64,000 nucleotides of DNA from an uncultured Hungatella sp. (GTDB lineage Bacteria > Bacillota > Clostridia > Lachnospirales > Lachnospiraceae), in the NCBI GenBank assembly GCA_910586845.1, contig CAJUJV010000002.1:33199-97198 (forward strand), in the 5' to 3' direction. Each line of letters opens with the position of its first letter. Within the stretch, counting starts at the first letter, position 1. The notes under the pieces were generated by a model, which ran no database searches, was not told where the DNA came from, and saw only the letters and a list, made by a program, of their open reading frames with translations. Below are positions 1 to 7,852 of this stretch, one piece after another. Made by a program: the position numbers and the translations under genes.

Positions 1-1286
1 CGGATCATGGCAGCCTTGGTGTGTTCCGGCCCCTCTTCACACTGGGTGGAGAGCCGGGGCCAGTAAGGAGATTTGGGGCCGTGGCCCCCCTCCATGGCCT
101 GAGTTTCCCCGTGGATTCGTCCGCCTTCGCAGAATACGGCGTCTTTGTGAACCGGAGCTCCGGCCACGGCATCCAGCAGAGATCTGCCGAACTGAGTATA
201 ATCCAGAGTAAATCCTGCCATGTGGGCGAAGGTGGCGGGCAGGTCCACGAGCTCTGCCAGGACCCGGCTTTCTCCCGGCTGCACAGGGAACCTGGAAGCC
301 GGTTTGATCAGCAGAGGCACGTTGGAGACGGGATTTTCAAAACAGTTCTGGACCTTCTCCGTAATTCCGTAATCTCCCGTATAATCACCGTGATCGCTGA
401 AGACAAAAATACTGGTGTCGTCATAGAGGTTCCATTCTTTTAACTTATCCTTCACCAGGCCGAACTGGTGGTCAAACCGTTCTACCATGCCCAGATATAC
501 GGCCCGCAGCTCGTTATACTGCTCCTCGGACCAGCCGGTCAGCTGCTGTTTGGAGCGGATGCCCTGAAGCATGGAAGGCTTACTCTGAAGCTTCTCCACA
601 TCCGTCCGCCTGGGAGGGAGGGAATCCCTGGAGATACTGCTGAACCAGGGATCTTCGCATCCATAGGGAGGATGAGGGAAGGAAAGGGTAATGTACAGGA
701 AGAAAGGCTTTTCACTGCCTTCCCGGCCTTTTCTGTCCAGATAATCCAGGGCACTTTTCACACAGTTCCAGTCAAAAGTAGATTTGGCCTGTTCCCTGTC
801 CATCTTTCCCGTATAGAAAGAATAGTAGTTATCCTTTTTCATAAATTCGGGAATTTCACTGGACACGGCGGGGCCGGGGGCAAATTTCAGGTTGTCATCA
901 TCCCGGTGGTTTTCAAAGTCGCTTCCGGAATAAAATTCATCACAGAATTCCGTTTTGGGACGGTTGGAAGGGATCACGTCATTGCGCCCGATCCAGATCA
1001 CCTCATACCCCTGCTGTTTCATGGTCCGGAGGATATTGGGCTCCTGGGGCTCCTGGAGGAAATGCATGGTCCGGTGACCGGTGGTATGAGGATAACGCCC
1101 GGTGAGAAAGCTGCACCGGGAGGGGACGCACACCGGATTCTGGCAGTAGGCGTTGCGGAAGGAGACGCCGTCCTCCAAAAGAGAGTCCAGATTCGGCGTC
1201 CTGGATGCCGGATTCCCCATGTGGGACAGGGAATCACAGCGCATCTGATCAGCGACAAACAACAGGATATTAGGTCGTTTTTCCAT
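1..1286 (-). CDS. Cys-type sulfatase, no signal peptide (3' end beyond window)
   Basis: Hydrolyses a sulfate ester, probably on a sugar. The translation opens with a sulfatase N-terminus (RPNILLFVADQMR, metal ligand Asp13) and carries the full signature CVPSRCSFLTGR. Its Cys53 would be converted to formylglycine by an anaerobic sulfatase-maturating enzyme, which is not in this window. Later segments (SDHGDYTGDYG) fit the metal-binding sulfatase fold. There is no signal peptide, so the enzyme should be cytoplasmic. The ATG at 1286 has AAAGGAG just upstream and sits 12 nt after the PTS EIIC stop, so the two form one operon. A cytoplasmic sulfatase behind a PTS permease suggests desulfation of an imported sulfated sugar (inference). 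The gene runs off the left edge at the C-terminal side. Confidence 0.93.
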   Translation of the reverse strand, partial: MEKRPNILLFVADQMRCDSLSHMGNPASRTPNLDSLLEDGVSFRNAYCQNPVCVPSRCSFLTGRYPHTTGHRTMHFLQEPQEPNILRTMKQQGYEVIWIGRNDVIPSNRPKTEFCDEFYSGSDFENHRDDDNLKFAPGPAVSSEIPEFMKKDNYYSFYTGKMDREQAKSTFDWNCVKSALDYLDRKGREGSEKPFFLYITLSFPHPPYGCEDPWFSSISRDSLPPRRTDVEKLQSKPSMLQGIRSKQQLTGWSEEQYNELRAVYLGMVERFDHQFGLVKDKLKEWNLYDDTSIFVFSDHGDYTGDYGITEKVQNCFENPVSNVPLLIKPASRFPVQPGESRVLAELVDLPATFAHMAGFTLDYTQFGRSLLDAVAGAPVHKDAVFCEGGRIHGETQAMEGGHGPKSPYWPRLSTQCEEGPEHTKAAMI

Positions 1287-1298
1287 AAATGATCTCCT

Positions 1299-2591
1299 TT
1301 ACTGTTTTTCTTCCTGGAGGGCCTGGTTGTCCAGTATCTTAAAGAACGGGAAATAACAGGCCATCTGGATCAGCACCAGCACTATCTGCCACAGGGCCAG
1401 CTTCCAGCCGCCGCACAGCATGCCGGAGAGCACGATGGGAGTGCCCAGAGGAATCTCCATACCGTTCATGACAGGCAGGATTCCTATGGAAGTGAACAGA
1501 TAGGACAGGCTGAAGGTGATAATAGGCGTAAGGATCAGAGGGATCAGCATGATGGTATTCAATACCATGGGAAGTCCGAAGGTAATGGGTTCGTTGATGC
1601 CGCAGATGCCCGAGGGGAGAGCCAGCTTGCCCAGGGCTTTGTATCTCTGGCTTTTTGCCAGGAAACACATGATCACACACAGTCCGGCAGTTCCCCCTGC
1701 GCCGCCCAGAGAAGCAAATCCGGACCAGGCAGATTTTACGATAATATTAGGCAGCTGGGCGCCGGCGCCGTAGGCAGTCAGATTTTCCATGGCAAGAGGC
1801 ATATACAGCATGTTGATAAAGGGCATTACGATCATTCCGCCGTGAAGGCCGAAGAACCACATGATACTGCACATCATGATCAGTACGATCATGGTAAAGG
1901 GACTGGCTCCCAGAGCGGCCAGAGGCGCTTTCAGCAGAGTATAGATACAGGTGTTGATATCTCCGTAAGAAGTCAGGGAGAACAAAAACCGCACCAGAGC
2001 GAAAATCAGCAAAATGCAGAAAGACGGAAGGATGCCCTGGAATGAGATAGCGATCTGAGGAGGAACACTGTCGGGCATGCGGATGACGATCTTTTTGTCG
2101 ATAAAAAATTTGTACATCACCGGCACCAGGAGTCCGAAAATCATGGCCGTAAACAGACCGGCAGCGCCCAGATAAGAGGTGGACAGGGCAGCGGCTACAG
2201 CCACGACCACCTCATCCTTTGTTCCCGTTACGCCTAAGGGGATCATAACAAGAAAGATGGCCAGAGTCAATAACCCTACGCTGTTGGTCTGCCGTTCCAT
2301 ACCCAGATTCTCTGCCGTGGATCTGGAAATACTGTAGACGGCATAGAGAGCCAGCATATCCGTGGTGATTTTGGGGACAAATCCGAAGATCTCTTTTAAG
2401 GGAGTGGCTCCGACGAGAGCCTGATAAAAGCCCAGGTTCAGATTGGCCAGAAGGGTGAACAGCGCGCCCACGATAACGATGGGAAGACAGGCGGAGAATC
2501 CGCTGCTGATGGACTTCAGATAACGATTTTCCGATAATTTCTGAGCCAGGGGGAGAAGAGCATTACCTAACGCTTCTGTAAACTTTTCCAT
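1299..2591 (-). CDS. PTS sugar transporter subunit EIIC, lactose/cellobiose family
   Basis: Membrane permease of a phosphotransferase system, about 430 aa. It starts MEKFTEALGNALLPLAQKLSENRYL, typical of the CelB/LicC-type EIIC family, and has the expected multiple hydrophobic segments. The substrate-site region GICGINEPITFGLPMVLNT is characteristic of EIIC proteins of this family. A longer reading to 2675 exists, but the ATG at 2591 has AAAGGAG seven bases upstream and matches the usual family N-terminus. No EIIA or EIIB gene is visible in the window. They may lie beyond the sulfatase or elsewhere. It is transcribed ahead of the sulfatase and divergently from rpiR, which probably controls it. 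The exact sugar cannot be told from sequence. Confidence 0.9.
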   Translation of the reverse strand: MEKFTEALGNALLPLAQKLSENRYLKSISSGFSACLPIVIVGALFTLLANLNLGFYQALVGATPLKEIFGFVPKITTDMLALYAVYSISRSTAENLGMERQTNSVGLLTLAIFLVMIPLGVTGTKDEVVVAVAAALSTSYLGAAGLFTAMIFGLLVPVMYKFFIDKKIVIRMPDSVPPQIAISFQGILPSFCILLIFALVRFLFSLTSYGDINTCIYTLLKAPLAALGASPFTMIVLIMMCSIMWFFGLHGGMIVMPFINMLYMPLAMENLTAYGAGAQLPNIIVKSAWSGFASLGGAGGTAGLCVIMCFLAKSQRYKALGKLALPSGICGINEPITFGLPMVLNTIMLIPLILTPIITFSLSYLFTSIGILPVMNGMEIPLGTPIVLSGMLCGGWKLALWQIVLVLIQMACYFPFFKILDNQALQEEKQ

Positions 2592-2669
2592 GATTAAACT
2601 CCTTTGTTTTAAATTAATCCTCATTGAAATCACAAAACCCTGCCGGCAGGTTTTCTGGATTCTATGATA

Positions 2670-2714
2670 ATCCATTTTGGATAAAAATACAATATAAAAA
2701 TGGATAAATATCCA
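2670..2714. promoter_or_regulatory. Candidate RpiR operators in front of the PTS operon
   Basis: Two dyads about 30 bases apart: ATCCATTTTGGAT at 2670-2682 (perfect 5-bp arms) and TGGATAAATATCCA at 2701-2714 (perfect 6-bp arms). They flank an A/T-rich stretch, TATATTGTATTTT on the minus strand, where the EIIC promoter should lie. A related site recurs in front of rpiR at 2857. RpiR-family proteins bind such inverted repeats as dimers. Assigning these sites to this regulator is inference from position. Confidence 0.5.
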
Positions 2715-2856
2715 AAAATGGCGAATTATACAAAATATGAAGTCGAATTCGTTAAAATGAGATATGATTTTGTGTAATTTATATAAAAAATCATTTTTTT
2801 AATCTTTTCTCAAAAACCGTTTCTGGCTGATACCCTGCGGTCTCTGAAGAAACTCG

Positions 2857-2885
2857 TGGATATTTCTCCAAAACTTTGATACAAT
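2857..2885 (+). promoter_or_regulatory. rpiR promoter with embedded operator-like dyad
   Basis: The -10 box TACAAT is at 2880-2885. Seventeen bases upstream the -35 position is occupied by TGGATATTTCTCCA (2857-2870), an imperfect copy of the TGGATA-TATCCA dyad in front of the PTS operon. This layout suggests that RpiR represses or activates its own gene. Confidence 0.45.
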
Positions 2886-2915
2886 AGATACATACCCGCC
2901 AAGGAGGCCGTTTTC

Positions 2916-3710
2916 ATGAACCCGTTAGAACGATTAGAAAAAGAATTTCCCAACCTGACCAGATCGGAGCAGGCCATTACAGAATATATCCTGAAGAATC
3001 CCATGACGGTGATCCGGTACTCTCTGACTCAGATCGCCAGGGAGGCCAGGACTTCCAACACGGCGGTGATCCGACTGTGCCAGAAGCTGGGGTATCAGGG
3101 ATTTTCCGAATTTAAGTTTTCTCTGTCAAGAGCCGCTCTTTCCGACACAAAGAAAAACGACAGTCCGGAGGAGGATGAGGGGAAGGATTCCATGTCGGCC
3201 ATCGTATCTCAGTATGTGACATATCTGAACCAGATGGCAGCGGAGACGGACATGGATATAGTCCGACAGATCGCCTCTCTCATGTGCAGGACTCCCAGGC
3301 TGGCTGTCATGGGATACAATCGGACCGGCTTTTCCGCCTCCCAGCTGTCCTACCGCCTGTCCAGGATGGGCATGGCCAACTATCTGGTCACGGACCAGGT
3401 GGTGATGCAGGATTATATGGAGATCTTCGGCCCGGGAGACGTGTGCATCATCTTTTCCATCAGCCTGAAAACATACAAGGAGACCGTGCAGAGACTGAAG
3501 AAAAACGGCGCCACCGTGGTCCTCTTTACCATGAACGGGACTACGCCTCTTAAAAAAAACTGTGACTATTTTGTCTGCCTCCCCCAGATATCCTACAACC
3601 GTCGGATGGGATTTTTAGATGACCAGACTTTATTTTTCGTGTTTATCGAGGTGCTGCTCAGCGAGACGGCCAGAGTTCTCAACCGGACGGGAGGGAAAGA
3701 AAGCCTATGA
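2916..3710 (+). CDS. MurR/RpiR family transcriptional regulator
   Basis: 264 aa. An N-terminal RpiR-type helix-turn-helix (about residues 1-77, with TRSEQAITEYILKNP and TSNTAVIRLCQKLGYQGFSEFK) is followed by a SIS sugar-phosphate-binding domain (about 105-250). The SIS domain would sense a phosphosugar. The gene lies divergent to the PTS/sulfatase operon, and dyads in the shared intergenic region are plausible binding sites, so it is probably the local regulator (inference). The stop overlaps the next start in an ATGA, so it is translationally coupled to the VWA protein that follows. This is odd for a sugar regulator and suggests at least partial co-transcription. The AAGGAGG before the ATG is strong. 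Confidence 0.93.
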   Translation: MNPLERLEKEFPNLTRSEQAITEYILKNPMTVIRYSLTQIAREARTSNTAVIRLCQKLGYQGFSEFKFSLSRAALSDTKKNDSPEEDEGKDSMSAIVSQYVTYLNQMAAETDMDIVRQIASLMCRTPRLAVMGYNRTGFSASQLSYRLSRMGMANYLVTDQVVMQDYMEIFGPGDVCIIFSISLKTYKETVQRLKKNGATVVLFTMNGTTPLKKNCDYFVCLPQISYNRRMGFLDDQTLFFVFIEVLLSETARVLNRTGGKESL

Positions 3711-5074
3711 TCGATCCTGTCAGACACCGCCAGCTTCAGGAACTGGATATGGTGGAATTGTGTACCAGGATTCTTTCCGGTTCCCGCAACGAACTGTACC
3801 TGAATATGCATTTTCTGGATCTGTCTCTCAACAGTCTGGGATTTGAGGCGGACCCTTCCATGACAGGGCTGGGGACCGACGGAGCTCTGATCTATTATAA
3901 TCCGGACCATCTGTGCGGTCTTTACCGCAGGGGGAGAGTTTATGTAAACAGGGCTTACCTCCACATGGTGTTTCACTGTCTGTTCTGCCATCTGTACAAC
4001 CGAAAAAAGAGAGCCCGCGATTACTGGAACCTGGCCTGCGATATTGCCATGGAATCTGTCATCGACGGACTTTACAAAAAATGCGTCCATGTGCCGCCGT
4101 CGCCTTTCCGCAGGGACATCTATCTGCGCCTGAAAAAGGAGCAGAAGGTGCTGACGGCAGAGGGGATCTATGAGGCGCTCAGGAACATGGAACTGACCGA
4201 AAGACAGTACGGCCGTCTGGCAGAGGAATTCTATGTGGACAGCCACGACAGATGGGAGGAAGGGGCGCCGCCGGCTATGTCCATCCCCAGGCAGACCAGA
4301 TGGAACGACAACCGGGAGAAGATGCAGACGGAGATGGAATCCATGGGACAGGACCGCTCCGGGACAGAGGAAGACCGGGATCTGCTGGAGCAGGTTCAGG
4401 TGGTGAACAGGGAGAGATATGATTACAGGCGGTTTCTGAGAAAGTTTTCTGTTCTGCGGGAGGAGATGCAGGCGGATGAGGATTCTTTCGACTACATTTA
4501 CTATACTTACGGGCTGAAGATGTACGGCAATATGCCGCTGATCGAGCCCCTGGAATCCAGGGAAGTGTACCGGATCGAGGATTTTGTGCTGGTCATCGAC
4601 ACTTCCATGTCCTGTTCGGGAGAGCTGGTCCGCCGGTTTCTGGAAGAGACCTACGGGGTCTTAAGCGAGGGAGAGAGCTACTTTTGCAAGATCAATGTCC
4701 ACATCATCCAGTGCGACGACCAGGTCCGGTCTGATGTGGTCGTCACCAGCCGGGAACAGATGAGAGAGTATATGGAGAACTTTACCATCCAGGGCAAGGG
4801 AGGCACGGACTTCCGTCCTGCCTTTGAATATGTAAACGGCCTGAGGGCGAAAGGGGAATTTACCAGACTGAAAGGGCTCTTGTACTTTACGGACGGAAAG
4901 GGTATCTATCCGGTAAAAATGCCTCCCTATGACACGGCGTTCGTGTTTATCCAGGATCAGTATGAGGATATGTCGGTTCCGGCCTGGGCCATGAAACTGG
5001 TTCTGGAGGAGCGGGAGATCCGGGAACTGACAGGGACCGGAGAGAAGGAAGGGGGAGATCACGTTGAACATTAA
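3707..5074 (+). CDS. VWA-like protein with N-terminal metallopeptidase-like domain (DUF2201 type)
   Basis: 455 aa. The N-terminal half resembles the putative metallopeptidase domain paired with VWA-like domains, and the C-terminal part (about 290-440) is a VWA fold. The metal-site motif, normally HExxH, reads HMVFH at residues 86-90, so the catalytic Glu is Met. The following NLACDIAMES segment, which usually gives another ligand, is kept. The VWA part has a DTSMS MIDAS-like motif, a later GGTDFRP Thr and YFTDGKG Asp. It overlaps the MoxR-type ATPase behind it by 11 nt. In such pairs the AAA ATPase works with the VWA protein as a chaperone or metal-insertion machine on an unknown client. It may be a non-catalytic binding protein. 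Confidence 0.85.
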   Translation: MIDPVRHRQLQELDMVELCTRILSGSRNELYLNMHFLDLSLNSLGFEADPSMTGLGTDGALIYYNPDHLCGLYRRGRVYVNRAYLHMVFHCLFCHLYNRKKRARDYWNLACDIAMESVIDGLYKKCVHVPPSPFRRDIYLRLKKEQKVLTAEGIYEALRNMELTERQYGRLAEEFYVDSHDRWEEGAPPAMSIPRQTRWNDNREKMQTEMESMGQDRSGTEEDRDLLEQVQVVNRERYDYRRFLRKFSVLREEMQADEDSFDYIYYTYGLKMYGNMPLIEPLESREVYRIEDFVLVIDTSMSCSGELVRRFLEETYGVLSEGESYFCKINVHIIQCDDQVRSDVVVTSREQMREYMENFTIQGKGGTDFRPAFEYVNGLRAKGEFTRLKGLLYFTDGKGIYPVKMPPYDTAFVFIQDQYEDMSVPAWAMKLVLEEREIRELTGTGEKEGGDHVEH

Positions 5075-6605
5075 ACGGGCAAAGGAAGAGATTAAAAATA
5101 CCATCGGAGCTTATTTGCTGAAAGATAAATACGGGGCCTATGAGATTCCGCCTGTCCGTCAGAGGCCGGTCTTGCTTATGGGCCCTCCGGGTATCGGCAA
5201 GACCCAGATCATGGAACAGATCTCCCAGGAGTGCCGTATCGCTCTGGTGTCCTACACCATCACCCATCACACCAGGCAGAGCGCCATCGGACTGCCCTTT
5301 ATTCAGGACAGGATCTATGATTCCAGAAGATATTCGGTGACAGAGTATACCATGAGCGAGATCGTGGCCTCCATCTATGACAAGATCGCCGAGACGGGTC
5401 TGCAGGAAGGGATCCTGTTTATCGACGAGATCAACTGTGTGTCAGAGACACTGGCTCCCACCATGCTCCAGTTTCTTCAGTGCAAGACATTCGGAAATCA
5501 CAGGATCCCCCAGGGATGGATCATTGTGGCGGCAGGGAATCCGCCGGAGTACAACAAGTCTGTCAGGGAATTTGACATCGTGACTCTGGACCGGATCAAG
5601 ATGATTCCTGTGGAGGCTGACTACGGAGTCTGGAAGGAATATGCCCAGCAGGTGAATATCCATCCGGCTGTTATCTCTTATCTGGATGTGAAGCAGCAGA
5701 ATTTCTGCCGCATCGAGACTACGGTGGACGGCAAATTTTTCGCCACGCCCAGAGGCTGGGAGGATCTGTCCCGGCTCATGGAGGTTTATGAAAAGCTTCA
5801 CATGACCGTGGACAGGGAAGTGGTGTTCCAGTACATCCAGTATCCGGCCATTGCCAGGGACTTTGCCAATTATCTGGAGCTTTATTACAAATATCAGCAG
5901 GACTATCAGATCGATGAGATCCTGGGAGGAAAGGTAAGGGAAGGAATTTATCATAAACTGGAAAAGGCGCCTTTTGACGAGCGCCTGAGCGTCATGAGCC
6001 TGATCCTGGCAGCACTGAACCGGGGATTCAGGGAGACGGCGGAGAAGGAGGACCGCATGGAGCGCCTTCTGAAGATCTTCCGCCGTCTGAAACCGAAGAG
6101 TCAGCAGGCGGATACTCAGCCTGTATCCGGAGGAGATCAGTCCGACTATGGTTCCGCAGCGGAATATCTGGAGGGGCTTACTGCCGGTATGCAGGCAGAG
6201 CGGAAATACAAACAGGAGTCAGGGATTTTAAGCCGCAGGGAGGATCAGCTTTACCGGGATGTTTCGGGAATCCTTGAGAGAACGCTTCAGGCCGTGAAAG
6301 CGGATCACAGAGCCACGGAGGAGCAGGTCTGGGAGAAGGTATCGGAGATCTTCGAGGAGGAGAACCGGGGGTATGAAGCCCTCTTCGACCAGTGCGCCGC
6401 CGGTCTGGAATATGCCTTTGATTTTATGGAGGCGGCTTTCGGAGGAGGACAGGAGATGGTGGTCTTTGTCACCGGTCTGAACACAGGACTTTACAGTCTC
6501 AGGTTTCTTCAGGAGTACCGGTGCGAACGATATTTCCGGTACAATAAAGAACTGCTCTTTGACGATCAGGAGAAGGAGATTCTGAAGCAGATGGAGAGGC
6601 TGTAA
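5064..6605 (+). CDS. MoxR-type AAA+ ATPase
   Basis: 513 aa, cytoplasmic. It has Walker A GPPGIGKT (about residues 38-45) and Walker B ILFIDEIN (about 117-124), followed by a sensor-like AAAGNPPEYN segment, all typical of the MoxR/AAA_5 group. The rest is an alpha-helical C-terminal extension without a recognised domain. The start codon is TTG at 5064, inside the end of the VWA gene (11-nt overlap), with GAAGGAAGGGGGA just upstream. The first in-frame ATG lies deep in the protein, which supports TTG. It works as a partner of the VWA protein encoded before it. The client is unknown. No terminator is visible after the gene. Confidence 0.87.
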   Translation: MNIKRAKEEIKNTIGAYLLKDKYGAYEIPPVRQRPVLLMGPPGIGKTQIMEQISQECRIALVSYTITHHTRQSAIGLPFIQDRIYDSRRYSVTEYTMSEIVASIYDKIAETGLQEGILFIDEINCVSETLAPTMLQFLQCKTFGNHRIPQGWIIVAAGNPPEYNKSVREFDIVTLDRIKMIPVEADYGVWKEYAQQVNIHPAVISYLDVKQQNFCRIETTVDGKFFATPRGWEDLSRLMEVYEKLHMTVDREVVFQYIQYPAIARDFANYLELYYKYQQDYQIDEILGGKVREGIYHKLEKAPFDERLSVMSLILAALNRGFRETAEKEDRMERLLKIFRRLKPKSQQADTQPVSGGDQSDYGSAAEYLEGLTAGMQAERKYKQESGILSRREDQLYRDVSGILERTLQAVKADHRATEEQVWEKVSEIFEEENRGYEALFDQCAAGLEYAFDFMEAAFGGGQEMVVFVTGLNTGLYSLRFLQEYRCERYFRYNKELLFDDQEKEILKQMERL

Positions 6606-6622
6606 ACGGAGGAAAATGCCCA

Positions 6623-6650
6623 TTGCCTTTTCAGGGGAAGGTGGTATAAT
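6623..6650 (+). promoter_or_regulatory. Sigma-A promoter for the His/Cys-rich secreted protein
   Basis: TTGCCT at 6623-6628 and a perfect TATAAT at 6645-6650 are spaced by 16 bases. The promoter sits inside the longest open frame, which shows that the real gene starts further down at 6685. Confidence 0.75.
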
Positions 6651-6684
6651 AAGATTACAGAATATTTTAAGGAGGAGATTTGCT

Positions 6685-6978
6685 ATGTGGAGCAGAAAGA
6701 TTGCTGCCGCTGCTGCGGCGGGAGTACTGGCAGCAGCTCTTGTGACATTTCCTGCCGCTGCCCACGGCCACGGTCATCACAGACAGGCCAGCAGCGTAAC
6801 ATGTGACACCAGCTGCCCGGTATGTACGGTAGAAGGCTGTACGGAGACGGGGCGTCACACTCATGACGGTCATGACTACTGCGGATACGACCACAGCGGC
6901 GGATACTGTGACAGATCCTGTGAGACGGTTTCTGATACAGGTTCCCGCGGCGGCGGCCATCATGGGTGCCACAGGTAA
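6685..6978 (+). CDS. Small secreted His/Cys-rich protein
   Basis: 97 aa, function unknown. MWSRKIAAAAAAGVLAAALV forms a signal peptide ending near AAA-HGHGHH. The mature part is short and rich in His, Cys and Gly: TCDTSCPVCTVEGC, HTHDGHDYCGYDHSGGYCDRSC and a final GGGHHGCHR. The regularly spaced Cys and His residues suggest metal binding (zinc, copper or nickel) outside the membrane. This is inference. Similar small Cys/His proteins are, to my knowledge, common in Firmicutes without an assigned role. The longer frame back to 6616 is not used because it would read through the promoter. AAGGAGGAG precedes the ATG at 6685. Confidence 0.82.
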   Translation: MWSRKIAAAAAAGVLAAALVTFPAAAHGHGHHRQASSVTCDTSCPVCTVEGCTETGRHTHDGHDYCGYDHSGGYCDRSCETVSDTGSRGGGHHGCHR

Positions 6979-6994
6979 GACAGAACAGATGAGA

Positions 6995-7028
6995 CAGGGG
7001 AACTGACCGTCGTCAGTTCCCCTGTATG
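6995..7028. terminator. Bidirectional hairpin terminator
   Basis: CAGGGGAACTGAC (6995-7007) pairs perfectly with GTCAGTTCCCCTG (7012-7024) over 13 bp with a 4-base loop, then a T-rich tail. It lies between two convergent genes and can serve both. Confidence 0.85.
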
Positions 7029-7046
7029 TTTCTGTAAAGCTTTCAC

Positions 7047-7664
7047 TTATTTGTGCTGTGCATAGTACTCGTCGAAAAGCTTGTTCACAGCCGTATGAGT
7101 CTCGCCGCAGATGGACGGAAGAGAACCGCCCCAGGACTTCTCGGCCTCGCCGAATCCTTTCTCAACGGCAGCCTGATACTTCTGCATCAGTTCAACATCA
7201 TCTCCTGCCAGAGCAGCGGCGAAATCAAAGATCCTCTGGGAGGTCTGCTTAACGCCCCAGAAACCGTCCTCGGAGATGGCCTGCTGGGCCTCGGCCTTGG
7301 TCTTCTCGTCTACGGTATAGTTGCCGCTGGCCATCATCTTCCAGAAATCGTCACCATTGGCCATGGAGAAATTAATACCCTGCTTCTGGAAATTCTGCAC
7401 CATCATGTTGGTGAAACGGGACATCTGGTTATTCAGGTCATCTTTCAGACTCTGTACCAGAGAAGCCCTCTCAGAATCGCTCATCTTTGTAGTTGCCTTA
7501 GCATCCTTGCTGAGTTCAACCCGGTCTACATCCGGTTTCTTCTCTGCGCTGACAGCAGCATCCTTGGTCTGCTTCTCAGCGATCTCAGCCGAAACCGCAG
7601 AAGTGGACTTGGTCTGTACCGGCTGGCTGTAAACTCTCATAGCCGCATCCTGATCAACTCTCAT
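7047..7664 (-). CDS. Unknown soluble protein, C-terminal WGG-type domain
   Basis: 205 aa, not recognised as a named family. There is no signal peptide or membrane segment. The first 70 residues are low-complexity (Ala, Lys, Ser, Asp) and look disordered, with a DRVELSKDAK segment that resembles the start of some flagellar or anti-sigma-associated proteins. The second half is compact: EDGFWGVKQTSQRIFDFA, then FGEAEKSWGGSLP, then a helical end. The same pattern of conserved Trp/Gly pairs occurs in hypothetical proteins of other Firmicutes as far as I recall. AAGGAGG precedes the ATG at 7664. It is a single-gene unit facing the shared terminator. Confidence 0.8.
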   Translation of the reverse strand: MRVDQDAAMRVYSQPVQTKSTSAVSAEIAEKQTKDAAVSAEKKPDVDRVELSKDAKATTKMSDSERASLVQSLKDDLNNQMSRFTNMMVQNFQKQGINFSMANGDDFWKMMASGNYTVDEKTKAEAQQAISEDGFWGVKQTSQRIFDFAAALAGDDVELMQKYQAAVEKGFGEAEKSWGGSLPSICGETHTAVNKLFDEYYAQHK

Positions 7665-7852
7665 AACATCCTCCTTTTAAATGAACATGAAATACATGAT
7701 TTTACGTTTTATATAGGATATATCGGCATTACGGAAGGAAACATAAGGAACGGAGACCCTGAAAGTTTAGAATGATTTTAGAGACGCAGGGTGGGAAATG
7801 TGATATACTCTTTATAGACAATCAGCATTTATTAAAGAAAGGACTCTTTCCC

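Larger units (their letters stand above)
2592..2915. other. Divergent intergenic region, PTS operon / rpiR
   Basis: About 320 bases without a gene. It is A/T-rich and holds both divergent promoters and repeated TGGATA/TATCCA half-sites, listed separately. No open frame with a credible ribosome binding site was seen here. Confidence 0.6.

Noticed and set aside
21..1292. Plus-strand open frames opposite the sulfatase gene
   Set aside because: They are mirror frames of the minus-strand sulfatase, which carries the full CxPSR signature, and have no family features or ribosome sites.
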